64,000 nucleotides of DNA from Gemmatimonadota bacterium (GTDB lineage Bacteria; Latescibacterota; UBA2968; UBA8231), in assembly GCA_018673255.1 (NCBI GenBank), contig JABHDC010000053.1:11559-75558 (forward strand). Reading direction: 5' to 3'. A program made the position numbers and the translations under genes. Below, one piece after another: positions 27,218 to 36,659 of the stretch. Position 1 is the first letter of the stretch. Each line of letters begins with the position of its first letter. The notes beneath the pieces were generated by a model. The model was not told the origin of the DNA and did no database searches. It was given only the letters and a program-made list of their open reading frames with translations.

Positions 27218-28006
27218 ATGAAACTCGGGTTGATGCGGGGAGATACGGTGCCGGCGAGCGAGCTGCGCGAGCTCGGTTTCGAAGCGGTGCAGATGTTCTT
27301 CGGTGGCGGTGCCGATGGCGATGGTGAGGATCCATCACCTGAGGCGGTGGACGAGACCCTGGCCGCCGGCAACACGGTATTGGCAGCCATGACCTTGCAC
27401 GTGGATCTGGTCGGGCCCAAGGGACGCATCGATGCCGATGTCGATCGCGCCGCACGCTGCGTCCACAAGACAGCGGCCCTGGCCGGTCGCTTCGGCGACA
27501 ACCCGCGGCCAATTCTCGTCTGGCATCCGTCGGGTTATCCGGATGAGGGTGGAGACGACCGGGCGATCTTTGCGGGGCTCGTATCGAGCCTGAAGACCCT
27601 GTGCGGCGAAGCGGAGACAGCCGGTGTCGACATTGCGGTCGAACTCACCCGGGCCGGATCGGTGGGATCTGCCGAAACTTTCCTGCGCCTGCAGGATCAC
27701 GTCGGTTCCCCGGCCCTCAAGGTCTGTCTCGATGCGGCCAACTTCTGCCCGGACCGCACACCCCTGGAGCGCACGGTGCGCATGCTCGGCCCCGACACGA
27801 TCATCGCCCACGGTAAGGATGCGTGTTTCGCGGACAATGGCGAGGTCGCCGACTATGGGCCCACCGGCTCGGGCCGCCTCGACTATGCAACCTACATGCG
27901 CGCCCTCGGCCAATACTGTTCGGCCGCCTATTTCGTGCTGGAGTACTATCGCTCGCGCGAAGACCTGCTCAAGGCGCGCGACATCGTGCTGGCTGGAATG
28001 AAGTAG
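27218..28006 (+). CDS. Sugar phosphate isomerase/epimerase family TIM barrel
   Basis: The 262-residue protein has the xylose-isomerase-like barrel order: ELGFEAVQMFF, PILVWHPSGYP, VDIAVELTR with the metal-binding glutamate, KVCLDAANFCP with aspartate, IIAHGKDACF with histidine, and YFVLEYYRS with the last glutamate. It should isomerise or epimerise a sugar or polyol using a divalent metal. GGTGGATTGGG precedes the ATG. It is the last gene of the DUF6785 set. Confidence 0.86.
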   Translation: MKLGLMRGDTVPASELRELGFEAVQMFFGGGADGDGEDPSPEAVDETLAAGNTVLAAMTLHVDLVGPKGRIDADVDRAARCVHKTAALAGRFGDNPRPILVWHPSGYPDEGGDDRAIFAGLVSSLKTLCGEAETAGVDIAVELTRAGSVGSAETFLRLQDHVGSPALKVCLDAANFCPDRTPLERTVRMLGPDTIIAHGKDACFADNGEVADYGPTGSGRLDYATYMRALGQYCSAAYFVLEYYRSREDLLKARDIVLAGMK

Positions 28007-28029
28007 GAGGGAATCCTGTTCTGTATCTC

Positions 28030-28056
28030 GCCGGACACGGGCCTACCGTGTCCGGC
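28030..28056. terminator. Bidirectional 11-bp hairpin
   Basis: GCCGGACACGG (28030-28040), loop GCCTA, exact complement (28046-28056). It sits between two convergent genes and includes the stop codon and last codons of the TPR gene. It could end transcription from both sides; no strong T-run is present. Confidence 0.6.
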
Positions 28057-29062
28057 TCAACAGCTCGATTCGTTTCAGCCGCTCAGACTCGTTGGCAACG
28101 AACCAGCTGTCCTGCGACAGCAGGCGGTGGGCCTCGGCAAAGTGGGTCGCCGCCTGCGTGGCCTCGCCCAGAGCCAGGAACAGCTCACCGAGTTCTTCAC
28201 TGACATAACCATCGCTGGTACCGGCCGCCTCGTGTTCGGCCAGTAGCTGCTGCTGGATCGTGAGCGCCTCCTGCCATCGATCCAGCGAGCGCAGACCCCG
28301 CGCCACACACCAGCGCGCGATGGAGACCGGCCCTGGTTCCTTCTCTTCCAGTCGCGCTGTCAGGGCCTTCTCGAACAACTCCAGTGCCGTATCCAATTCA
28401 CCGGCACCGTGATAATCCCATCCCAGGTTGTTGTAGATCGACCCCAGCCAGTGGCGGGCACGTGGCTCCGATGACGCCTCGGCGATGGTGATGCCGCGGC
28501 GACTCCACTGGCGACGTGTATCCGTCGAATCGACGGTGATCGCCACCATGTGGGCCGCATCGATGGCGTGATAGTCGGCGCCGACACGCTGCCCCATGTC
28601 AAAGGCCTGCTCAAAGAGGGGGCGCGCCTTGTCGGCGGCGCCACCGGATCGGTGCACGCGGCCTCGCTCCAGTAGATAACGCACACCTTCGACACTCGGT
28701 GACTGGACTTGGGCTTGGGCAAGGGCCGTTTCCACCTCATCCAGAAGGGCGTGCGCCGCATCGAAATCCCCCTCCAGGCCATGCGTCCGGGCGATCTGCG
28801 TCAGCAGCTGCAACCGGTAAGAGGCAGGGGCATCCGGCGTCCGGGCACGGATCGATTCAAACTGCTTCCGCGTCGCCGCCGCATCACCATAGTCCCAGAG
28901 GGAGTCAAAATCAGGAAGGGATGTGTTGTTGTCGGTGGGTGTCGTCATCGGTTGGCTCTGGGCAAAGAGGGACGGCACACAGACGCATAGGGCAGAGGAG
29001 ACACAGACCAGGAAGGCCCACAACGGACGTACCCATCCATTGCGCCCTTCGCCTGAAGCCAT
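28043..29062 (-). CDS. Exported tetratricopeptide-repeat protein
   Basis: The 339-residue protein starts with a signal peptide (WAFLVCVSSALCVCVPSLFA), then a Thr/Asn linker and about six TPR-like helical hairpins. The best is IYNNLGWDYHGAGELDTALE, with others at LGEATQAATHFAEAHRLL and near residue 90. TPRs scaffold protein complexes, and the partner here is unknown. The start at 29062 is chosen because AGGCGAGG lies just before it; two in-frame ATGs lie further upstream (29077, 29095). Confidence 0.8.
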   Translation of the reverse strand: MASGEGRNGWVRPLWAFLVCVSSALCVCVPSLFAQSQPMTTPTDNNTSLPDFDSLWDYGDAAATRKQFESIRARTPDAPASYRLQLLTQIARTHGLEGDFDAAHALLDEVETALAQAQVQSPSVEGVRYLLERGRVHRSGGAADKARPLFEQAFDMGQRVGADYHAIDAAHMVAITVDSTDTRRQWSRRGITIAEASSEPRARHWLGSIYNNLGWDYHGAGELDTALELFEKALTARLEEKEPGPVSIARWCVARGLRSLDRWQEALTIQQQLLAEHEAAGTSDGYVSEELGELFLALGEATQAATHFAEAHRLLSQDSWFVANESERLKRIELLSRTR

Positions 29063-29205
29063 CACCTCGCCTGTCATGATCAGATTATTACGCATGGCTG
29101 AAATGTTAATACGTTGCGGGGCATGACGCGACGCCGATCTTGGGAGTATCTTCCCCTTCCATATGGCCCGGTACGTGGCGCCCCCTCTAACAACAAGGCC
29201 CTCGA

Positions 29206-30216
29206 GTGCCGTTCCCGTTTAAGCTTCCCCCCGCCCTCCTGAGCACCGGCAGATACCTGCTGGCCGGATTGCTGCTGTACTGGATCTTTCGCAAGATCGA
29301 CCTGGCGGGGCTGGCCAACGCCTATCAGACCACGGCAAGGTGGACGATCCCTCTCGTTGTGCTGATGACATGGACCATCATGTCTCTCCAGGCATTTCGA
29401 CTCTGGATCCTGGTGCGAGCCCAGTCACCCGACATTCGCCTGCTGCACACGCTCAAGTGTCATTTTACCGGCTCTTTCTACTCGACCTTCCTGCCATCCA
29501 GTGTCGCCATCGATATCGTGCGGGGGTATCTGCTGAGTCGCAGCACCAACCCTTCTGTCGTGTGGGGAGCAACGTGGGTCTGCAAAGTGATGTATCTGCT
29601 GGGGTGGATCCTCTTCTGCCTCGGTGGGCTGGTTGCCCTCGGCGGCAGCGTGGCAGGGTACAATCTCTATCCGGTCGTGGGTGGCCTGGCGGCGATTGTC
29701 ATCCTCTGCATCAGCCTCTCCTTCAGCAAGCGGCTGTCGGCTCCACTCAGGCAGCCGATCTCGCGGCTGCTCGGGACCCGTATTGCGCACCGACTGTCCG
29801 AGATCCGGCAGTCTATCTACCTCTACCGCACGCACGCACCAAGTCTGGTCCTCACGGCGCTCGTGACACTGACGATCCATCTGATCGCCATCATCGGTAC
29901 TGCGTTCCTCATCTTCGGCGTCTCGGGCAGCCTCTTCCTCGAGGAATGCTTTCTGTTCATTCCCCTCGTCGACATGACCACGATCCTGGTGCCGCTGACA
30001 CCGAATGGCCTGGGGATCCGGGAAGCATTGTATGATGTGCTGTTCGGTTATCTGCAGCTGTCGGATGAACAACTGGCCGTCTTCATCCTGCTCAGCGCAC
30101 TGTCCTATGTCCTGCGCGTCACCGGTGTGCTGACGGTGCTGTGGGATCGCCTGCGTGGCCACGAGACATCATCGATCCCCGGCCAGGATGTCGCGCGCCC
30201 AGACACACTAGACTGA
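29206..30216 (+). CDS. Lysylphosphatidylglycerol synthase TM-region (UPF0104) family protein
   Basis: The 336-residue polytopic protein has about eight helices and the family's late motif PLTPNGLGIREALYDVLFG. Early CHFTGSFYSTFLPSSVAIDI also fits. Relatives without the C-terminal MprF catalytic domain act as lipid flippases or have glycan roles. The start is GTG at 29206 with no strong ribosome site, so it is tentative. It is divergent from the TPR gene. Confidence 0.85.
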   Translation: MPFPFKLPPALLSTGRYLLAGLLLYWIFRKIDLAGLANAYQTTARWTIPLVVLMTWTIMSLQAFRLWILVRAQSPDIRLLHTLKCHFTGSFYSTFLPSSVAIDIVRGYLLSRSTNPSVVWGATWVCKVMYLLGWILFCLGGLVALGGSVAGYNLYPVVGGLAAIVILCISLSFSKRLSAPLRQPISRLLGTRIAHRLSEIRQSIYLYRTHAPSLVLTALVTLTIHLIAIIGTAFLIFGVSGSLFLEECFLFIPLVDMTTILVPLTPNGLGIREALYDVLFGYLQLSDEQLAVFILLSALSYVLRVTGVLTVLWDRLRGHETSSIPGQDVARPDTLD

Positions 30217-30270
30217 CACATTAGACTGAAACTCCCAATGCCGCCGGTGGCGGCCGGTTGAAGGAATCCG

Positions 30271-32160
30271 ATGTCCATTCTACAGACCCATGAACTGGAT
30301 TGTGATGTGCTGGTCGCCGGTGGCGGACCGGCAGGTGTTCCCTGCGCCCTTGCCGCGGCCCGCAGTGACGCCCGTGTCATTCTCTGTCAGGATCGCTCGG
30401 TCCTCGGCGGCAATGCCTCATCAGAGGTTCGCATGCATATCGTCGGCGCCGATGCCTCTGGTAGCCGTGGCAAAGCCATGTCGGTCGAAGCCCGTGAGGG
30501 CGGGATTATCGAGGAAGTGCGTCTGGAGACGAGTGTTCACAATCCGCAACGCTCCGCCTCGATGCTGGATCTCGTGCTCTACGACCTGTGTCGCGTCGAG
30601 CCAAATCTGACCCTCCTGCTGAATACGGCTGTCGATGGCGCCACAACCCAGGACGGTCACATCGTGTCGGCCAGCGCGATCCGCCAATCGACGGAGGATC
30701 GCTTCGACATTTCGGCCAAGGTCTTCGTCGACTGCACTGGCGACGGGCGCCTCGGACTGGAAGCGGGGGCCACCTACCGCGAAGGCCGCGAAGCCAGGTC
30801 CGAATTCTCCGAACCCCAGGCGCAGGAGACGGCCGACGACAAGAGCCTCGGCTCGACGCTGTTGTTCCAGGCACGCCGCCATGACAAACCTGTCCCTTTC
30901 GTTGCCCCCGCCTGGGTACGAAAGTTCACCGAAGAGGATCTGCGGTTGCGCCCCCACGCGGCCGATGGCGTCGATCGGGGCCTTGAATACGGCTACTGGT
31001 GGGCGGAATGGGGTGGCGTCCTGGACACGGTGAAGGACAACGAAACCATCCGTGATGAATTGCTCGCCATCATGCTGGGCGTCTGGGACCACATCAAGAA
31101 TGGTGGCGATCATGGGGCCGACCACTGGGCCCTGGACTGGTTCAGCTTCCTGCCCGGCAAACGGGAGAGTCGTCGTTTCATCGGCCAGCACATCCTGACG
31201 GAGAATGACATTCTGGCTGCCCGCCGCTTCGATGACACGATCGCCTTCGGCGGCTGGTCCCTCGATACGCATCCACCCGAGGGGGTCGATGCCATCAATC
31301 TGGCCCCCTGTCATCAGCCCAAACCCCCCTACCTGTATGACATCCCGCTGCGCAGTTGTGTCTCCATCAATGTGGACAATCTCATGTTCGCGGGGCGCAA
31401 CATCTCCGCCACACACATCGGCTTCTCTTCCACACGGGTGATGGCCACCTGTGCTGTCATTGGCCAGGGCACGGGTACGGCCGCCGCCTATGCCGCCCTG
31501 CACGATCAGCCGGCGAGCCAGTTGGCTGATGATCCCGAAGCGATCGCCACCATTCAGCGACAACTGCTGCGCGATGATGCCTACCTGATTGGCTGCAGCA
31601 ATGACGATCCGGTCGATCTGGCCCGCAGCGCGACGGTCTCGGCCTCGAGCCAGCAGGTGGGCGGCGAGGCAGCGAATATCCTGAGCGGACAGACCCGCTG
31701 CGTACACGGCGAAGACGGTGCGCACCCGGACCATGCCCCGCCAGGGACACATCGCTGGATGAGCAACCCGGAAGACGGTCTGCCCGCCTGGCTGGAATTG
31801 CGCTGGGACCAGGCGGTGGACGTGGCCCAGGTGCAGCTGATCTTCGACACGGGGCTGCACCGCGTGCTCACCCTGAGTCATTCGGATGCCTACGTGGACC
31901 GCATGGAATATGGCCGCCCCCAGTCGGAGACGATCCGCACCTATCAGCTGGAGGTGGAGATTTCCGGCACATGGCAGAACGTGGCGCAGGTGGAAGACAA
32001 CTATCGACGACTCGTGCGCCATGACCTGGACTCGGTCCTCACGGTGGACGCCGTGCGTCTGACGGCGCAGGCAACACACGGCCTGGATCATGCCCGCCTC
32101 TGCGAAGTGCGGGTCTACGACCATATCGACCATGCCTTTGGAGGAGCAACCACATCATGA
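30271..32160 (+). CDS. FAD-dependent oxidoreductase with discoidin-like C-terminal domain
   Basis: The 629-residue protein has an FAD-binding N terminus (DVLVAGGGPAGVPCALAAAR, then GGNASSEVRMH) of the FAD_oxidored type, and a later FAGRNISATHIGFSSTRVM near residue 380. From ~450 on it turns beta-rich with LPAWLELRWDQAVDVAQVQL and YQLEVEISGTWQNVA, resembling an F5/8-type-C fold. No signal peptide is present. Its stop overlaps the lactonase start (ATGA at 32157), so the two are translationally coupled and probably consecutive steps. Confidence 0.88.
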   Translation: MSILQTHELDCDVLVAGGGPAGVPCALAAARSDARVILCQDRSVLGGNASSEVRMHIVGADASGSRGKAMSVEAREGGIIEEVRLETSVHNPQRSASMLDLVLYDLCRVEPNLTLLLNTAVDGATTQDGHIVSASAIRQSTEDRFDISAKVFVDCTGDGRLGLEAGATYREGREARSEFSEPQAQETADDKSLGSTLLFQARRHDKPVPFVAPAWVRKFTEEDLRLRPHAADGVDRGLEYGYWWAEWGGVLDTVKDNETIRDELLAIMLGVWDHIKNGGDHGADHWALDWFSFLPGKRESRRFIGQHILTENDILAARRFDDTIAFGGWSLDTHPPEGVDAINLAPCHQPKPPYLYDIPLRSCVSINVDNLMFAGRNISATHIGFSSTRVMATCAVIGQGTGTAAAYAALHDQPASQLADDPEAIATIQRQLLRDDAYLIGCSNDDPVDLARSATVSASSQQVGGEAANILSGQTRCVHGEDGAHPDHAPPGTHRWMSNPEDGLPAWLELRWDQAVDVAQVQLIFDTGLHRVLTLSHSDAYVDRMEYGRPQSETIRTYQLEVEISGTWQNVAQVEDNYRRLVRHDLDSVLTVDAVRLTAQATHGLDHARLCEVRVYDHIDHAFGGATTS

Positions 32161-33167
32161 CCGACTTTCTCATCTCCAGTCTGTCCGGCGAGCAGCCCCG
32201 GATCACCGTCGAAGTCATCGATGAGGATGGGCGTCTGCGGCCCGCATCACATGTCGATCTGGACGGCGGCCCGGGTCCCCTGGCCGTCTCACCGGATGGC
32301 CGCCAACTCTATGCCTGCGTCACGGTCGATGGCGCCCACCTGGCCCGCAGCTACACAATCGATGACGATGGCACACTGACCCAGACGGGACAGACTGACA
32401 TGGGGGCCAGCGCCTGCCAGATGTCGACGGATCGTACCGGTCGTTTCCTGCTGGCCGCCTATTACTCGGATGGCATGGTCACCGTCGATCCGATCGATGC
32501 CGGGACGCTGGGTGGCGCCCGCACGCAGCAGGTGCCGACGGACCAGTGCGCCCACTACATCCAGACCGATGCGAGCAATCGCTTCGCCTTCGTTCCTCAT
32601 GTGGCCGAAGCCAACACCGTGTTCCAGTTCCACTTCGACGCCCGGACGGGCCAGCTGACTCCGAATGACCCCCCCCGGGTGTCTCCCGGGCCCGGCGAGG
32701 GTCCCCGGCACCTCTGCTTCCATCCATCCGGTCGTTATGCCTTCACCGATGGCGAGCAGGGATCGAGTGTGACGGTGTGGGATGTGGATGAGACGGCAGG
32801 TACGCTCACCCCCCGACAGACGCTGCCCACACTGCCGGCGGACTTCACCGACACCAACCATTGCTCGCAGATCCACCTCACGCCGAATGGGCGCTTCCTC
32901 TACGCCGGCAATCGGGGTCACCATTCGATCGCCGGATACCGCGTGGCAGAGGATGGCTCTCTGGAGGCGGCGAGCAGAACACCGGCCGACCCAAATCCGC
33001 GTCCCATGGCGATCAGCCCCGACAGTCGATTCCTGTATGCCGCCGGCAGCACCACCGATGGCCGTCTGATCGCCTGGCCCATCGATTCCACATCGGGCGA
33101 ATTGGGTGCACCCACCTACTACGACTGCGGCCCCGTGTACTGGGTGACAGCCTGCCGACGTGACTGA
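32157..33167 (+). CDS. Lactonase family (6-phosphogluconolactonase-like) beta-propeller
   Basis: The 336 residues form a seven-bladed propeller of the Pgl/lactonase family, with recurring units such as GPGEGPRHLCFHPSGRYAFT, IHLTPNGRFLYAGNRGHHSI and AISPDSRFLYAAGSTTDGRL. It should hydrolyse a sugar lactone. The coupled FAD oxidoreductase may make that lactone by oxidising a sugar. No signal peptide. Confidence 0.9.
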   Translation: MTDFLISSLSGEQPRITVEVIDEDGRLRPASHVDLDGGPGPLAVSPDGRQLYACVTVDGAHLARSYTIDDDGTLTQTGQTDMGASACQMSTDRTGRFLLAAYYSDGMVTVDPIDAGTLGGARTQQVPTDQCAHYIQTDASNRFAFVPHVAEANTVFQFHFDARTGQLTPNDPPRVSPGPGEGPRHLCFHPSGRYAFTDGEQGSSVTVWDVDETAGTLTPRQTLPTLPADFTDTNHCSQIHLTPNGRFLYAGNRGHHSIAGYRVAEDGSLEAASRTPADPNPRPMAISPDSRFLYAAGSTTDGRLIAWPIDSTSGELGAPTYYDCGPVYWVTACRRD

Positions 33168-33319
33168 TCACAGCAGCAGATCGTCACAAGCCAACGATTT
33201 AGAGTATGGGGATTTATCCAGAGACCAGATTCGGCTACATTTCCCGTACTCTCGCGACACCCCCCTGCGGTGGGTTCGATCGGATTGCATCGGCCCCGCC
33301 CTCCTGAGCGAGTCCTCCG

Positions 33320-33760
33320 ATGAAGAAGATTCTCGTCGCTGTCGATTTCTCCGATGCCTCCGCCACCGCCGTCCGTCAGGCCATCGTTCTGGCCACGGCG
33401 CTGGAAGCCGAGGTCCTGTTCCTCCATGTCCTGCACGTGCCGGCCGAAGCCCCCGGATTCTACTCCTCCCGCAAGCTGGGCAAGAAGCTCTTCCGCAATA
33501 TGGAGGAGGCCGCGACGGGGATGATGACAGAATTCATCGGCAAACACGCCAAGAAGGCGAAACCGAAGATCGAGACCCGGATCCTACCGGGCCTGCCGGG
33601 TGATGAGATCGTGCGCCAGGCGCGCAAAGAGAAGGCAGATCTGGTCGTCATCGGCACTCGGGGTCACTCAGGTTTCAAGCGCTTCCTGCTTGGCTCCGTC
33701 GCCGATCACGTCATCCGCGCCTGCCCCTGCCCCGTGTTGTCTCTGCGGGACGGGAACTGA
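33320..33760 (+). CDS. Universal stress protein (UspA family)
   Basis: The 146-residue protein begins KKILVAVDFSDASATAVRQA and ends with the ATP-binding pattern GTRGHSGFKRFLLGSVADHV followed by CPCPVLSL. It is an ATP-binding-type Usp acting in the cytoplasm in stress. It ends 13 bp before the Na/Pi cotransporter, so the two are likely co-transcribed. 33168-33319 before it shows no gene. Confidence 0.95.
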   Translation: MKKILVAVDFSDASATAVRQAIVLATALEAEVLFLHVLHVPAEAPGFYSSRKLGKKLFRNMEEAATGMMTEFIGKHAKKAKPKIETRILPGLPGDEIVRQARKEKADLVVIGTRGHSGFKRFLLGSVADHVIRACPCPVLSLRDGN

Positions 33761-33773
33761 GGAGATGCCAACC

Positions 33774-35579
33774 ATGACCTCTTACAGGAATACCGCACGC
33801 GCCATCGCCTTGCTGAGTCTCCCCACGGCGGCCTTCGCTGCCGCCAGTGCCAGCACCGGCTCGGGCGGTGGCCTCGACGTGTGGACGATGGGCATGAGCA
33901 TGCTTGGCGGCCTGGCCCTCTTCCTCTTCGGCATGGAACAGATGTCGGATGGCCTCAAGGCCCTGGCCGGCGATCGGCTCAAGGATATCCTGGCGCGGTT
34001 GACGACCAATCGCTACATGGGTGCCCTCACCGGCGCAGTGGTCACGGCCGTGATCCAATCGTCATCGGTGACGACGGTCCTGACCGTTGGGTTCATTACC
34101 GCTGGCATCCTGTCGGTCTCACAGGCAGTGGGCATCATCTTCGGCGCCAACATCGGCACGACCCTGACCGCACAGATCGTCGCCTTCAAGGTCACGAAAC
34201 TCGCCCTGCTCATGATCGCCGGTGGGTTTGGTCTGCTGTTTCTGTCCAAGAGTGACACGAAAAAACAGTATGGTGCCATGATCATGGGCCTGGGGCTCGT
34301 CTTCTTTGGCATGAGTGTCATGAGTGATGCCATGAGCCCGCTGCGCACCTACCAGCCCTTCCTCGACCTGATGGTGAAGATGGGCAACCCGGCCCTGGGC
34401 ATCCTGGTTGCCGCGGTCTTCACGGGTCTGGTGCAGTCTTCGTCGGCCACGACGGGTGTTGTCATCGCCATGGCCTCCCAGGGACTGATCGGCCTCGATG
34501 CCGGGATCGCACTGATCTTTGGTGCCAATGTCGGTACCTGTGTCACGGCCATGCTCGCCTCTCTGGGCAAACCGCGAAATGCCGTACGTGCCAGTCTCGT
34601 ACACGTATTGTTCAACATCGTTGGCGTGTTGTTGTGGGTGGGGTTCATCGACCAGCTGGTCATGCTCGTCACCTATCTGTCACCGGCCTCTGAACAGCTG
34701 AGCGGCACGGCACGGCTGGCGGCCGACACACCGCGACAGATCGCCAATGCGCATACCATCTTCAACATCGCCAATACACTGATCCTGCTGCCCTTTGGGG
34801 CGCAGTTTGCCCGTCTTGTGGAACGACTCATCCCCGAAGTGGAAGAGGAGCGGGATGTCGTCTCTGGTGCGGCGCCGGAGTGGACGGCCGTCCACCTTGA
34901 TCCTGCATTGCTGGCCATGCCTTCGGTGGCCCTGGAACAGTCCCGTGGTGAGTTGCTGCGGCTCGGCCGGCTGGTACACGAGATCCTCGGTGATGTGTTG
35001 CCAGCCTTCATTACAGACGACGCAGCCAAAGCCGATGACATCACTGAGCGCGGCAAGATGGCCCGCTCCATGGACGAGCAGATCGACAGGTATCTGATCC
35101 AGGTGTCCCGCTGCAATCTGAGCGAGGAGCAATCGACCTTTGCCACCCAGTTGCTGGATGTGGGCACCAGTCTGGCCCATCTGGAGGAACTGCTGCGCAA
35201 GGATTTCCTCTCACTCATGGAACGCAAGCGCGATCAGAATGTGGGCAGTGACGGTTTCGGGTTGGAAGGTCTGCAGTCCTACGCGCAGAAAGTGCTGACC
35301 AACATGGAAACCGCCCTGTCGGCCTTCAACGCCGGTGACGCGGAAATGGCCCGCACGGTCGTGCGCAACAAGCCGGAGCTGGAACGTGAACTACGGCAGA
35401 CCCGGGCCCAGCACTACGACCGTCTGCAGGACGAGGGATCCGATGCAGCGCGCATGAGCAGTCTGCAACTGGACATGCTCGACGACATGCGTCGCGTCTT
35501 CATCTACTCAGAATCAATCGCGCTGACCATGCTGCATGGCTATCTGGATCAGCGTGGCGGAAACCGTGAGGCCGCGTAA
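33774..35579 (+). CDS. Na/Pi cotransporter family protein with PhoU-like C terminus
   Basis: The 601-residue protein has the twin NptA/YjbB repeats with VIQSSSVTTVLTVGF (~100) and LVQSSSATTGVVIAMAS (~225), each followed by FGANIGTT or FGANVGTC. The last ~200 residues are helical and PhoU-like. It moves phosphate with sodium across the inner membrane. The start at 33774 is placed after GAGGAG at the end of the Usp gene; a longer frame opening at 33600 runs through uspA and is rejected. Confidence 0.92.
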   Translation: MTSYRNTARAIALLSLPTAAFAAASASTGSGGGLDVWTMGMSMLGGLALFLFGMEQMSDGLKALAGDRLKDILARLTTNRYMGALTGAVVTAVIQSSSVTTVLTVGFITAGILSVSQAVGIIFGANIGTTLTAQIVAFKVTKLALLMIAGGFGLLFLSKSDTKKQYGAMIMGLGLVFFGMSVMSDAMSPLRTYQPFLDLMVKMGNPALGILVAAVFTGLVQSSSATTGVVIAMASQGLIGLDAGIALIFGANVGTCVTAMLASLGKPRNAVRASLVHVLFNIVGVLLWVGFIDQLVMLVTYLSPASEQLSGTARLAADTPRQIANAHTIFNIANTLILLPFGAQFARLVERLIPEVEEERDVVSGAAPEWTAVHLDPALLAMPSVALEQSRGELLRLGRLVHEILGDVLPAFITDDAAKADDITERGKMARSMDEQIDRYLIQVSRCNLSEEQSTFATQLLDVGTSLAHLEELLRKDFLSLMERKRDQNVGSDGFGLEGLQSYAQKVLTNMETALSAFNAGDAEMARTVVRNKPELERELRQTRAQHYDRLQDEGSDAARMSSLQLDMLDDMRRVFIYSESIALTMLHGYLDQRGGNREAA

Positions 35580-35600
35580 CGACGCTCGATTCGGGCGTCG
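35580..35600. terminator. Short hairpin between convergent genes
   Basis: CGACGC (35580-35585) pairs with GCGTCG (35595-35600) in the 25-bp gap between the cotransporter and the PhyH gene. A weak bidirectional terminator is possible. Confidence 0.4.
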
Positions 35601-35604
35601 GTCG

Positions 35605-36405
35605 TCACATGGCTGCAGAGATTGAATCGGCCGGGGTCGGACGTACAATGTGCGCCCGCTCCGGTCGTAGTCGTTTCCGCAGCACCTCATCATAGGCGCG
35701 CTTGGCTTCTTCCTGCGCCACCGGCAATCCGCACGACCCGCCTGCGTCGTGCCAGGTCATGACCAGCGCCTTGCGCACCTGTGTGCCCGTATTGACGGAG
35801 GCACCATGGACCATGCCCGTCGTCAGCACCGACACCTGTCCCGCCGTGGCCAGCAAGGGTTCAGGCTCGGCGTAGTCGAAGGCCGGCAGATCCGCGAGTT
35901 TCATGCCGTTCACTCGCGGAATCTGGGAGATCAGGTCAGGCATCTTCTCCCAATGTGCTGCCAGGGGCAGGTGGCTCCCAGGCCGGTACATCATCGGCGC
36001 CCGATCCATCTCCACGTCCGTCAGCCAGAGAAAGAAGCTGCACACGACCCGTCGCGGTGAGGCCTGCAGATCGCTGAGCGCATACTGCATGTCGATGTGC
36101 TGATCGAAGCTGAAGGCCGTATCCGGTTGCGGATAAGCGGCGATGATCGCCGTCTGCAGAAAGTGGACGGCATCCGTGTCCAGGACCTGGCAGGCGACGG
36201 TCTCGAAGAACGGATGCTGGATGATCGCCAGGATGGCCTCATCGTCGTAGTTGCAGGTCGCCGACGACCGGAAACTACCCGGTCTCTGTGGCACCAGGCA
36301 ATCCAGAGCCTGCACGGCCGCCTCGATCTGCCCATCCGTCAGGGGCGTGTCGATCGTCGTGGCGCCATCATCGAGGTATCGCTGGATGTCCTGGTCACTG
36401 ATCAT
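35605..36405 (-). CDS. Phytanoyl-CoA dioxygenase family protein
   Basis: The 266-residue Fe(II)/2-oxoglutarate oxygenase has the HxD pair H103/D105 in DQHIDMQ, the distal H200 in TTGMVHGAS, and R211 for 2-oxoglutarate binding. SFFLWLTDVEMDRAPMMYRP is also typical. Family members hydroxylate very varied small molecules, so the substrate is open. The 254-bp gap to the divergent DUF1015 gene should hold both promoters. Confidence 0.88.
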   Translation of the reverse strand: MISDQDIQRYLDDGATTIDTPLTDGQIEAAVQALDCLVPQRPGSFRSSATCNYDDEAILAIIQHPFFETVACQVLDTDAVHFLQTAIIAAYPQPDTAFSFDQHIDMQYALSDLQASPRRVVCSFFLWLTDVEMDRAPMMYRPGSHLPLAAHWEKMPDLISQIPRVNGMKLADLPAFDYAEPEPLLATAGQVSVLTTGMVHGASVNTGTQVRKALVMTWHDAGGSCGLPVAQEEAKRAYDEVLRKRLRPERAHIVRPTPADSISAAM

Positions 36406-36659
36406 CTGAGACGTCTCCCTTCAAGGTCCAGCCGCCCGTAGCGGGGGGCACGGGAGCAAGATAGGCCGCTGCGTGGGAGTACGCCTGAGCAGCCGGTTCC
36501 TGAACAACTGTGTCGGGGTGGCCCGCCGGACCGACCACCTCGTTGGACTGCTCCCAGTCTTCCCCAATCTATCGGCCGCTTGCCGTCGACCCCGGGCGCC
36601 TCTACACTCGAGCACCACCCTGTTGATCCTCCTGTGCGCCCTCACTGAATCCAAGGCCT

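Noticed and set aside
30421..32133. 570-codon minus-strand open frame
   Set aside because: Shadow of the FAD oxidoreductase, which has clear FAD motifs on the plus strand.
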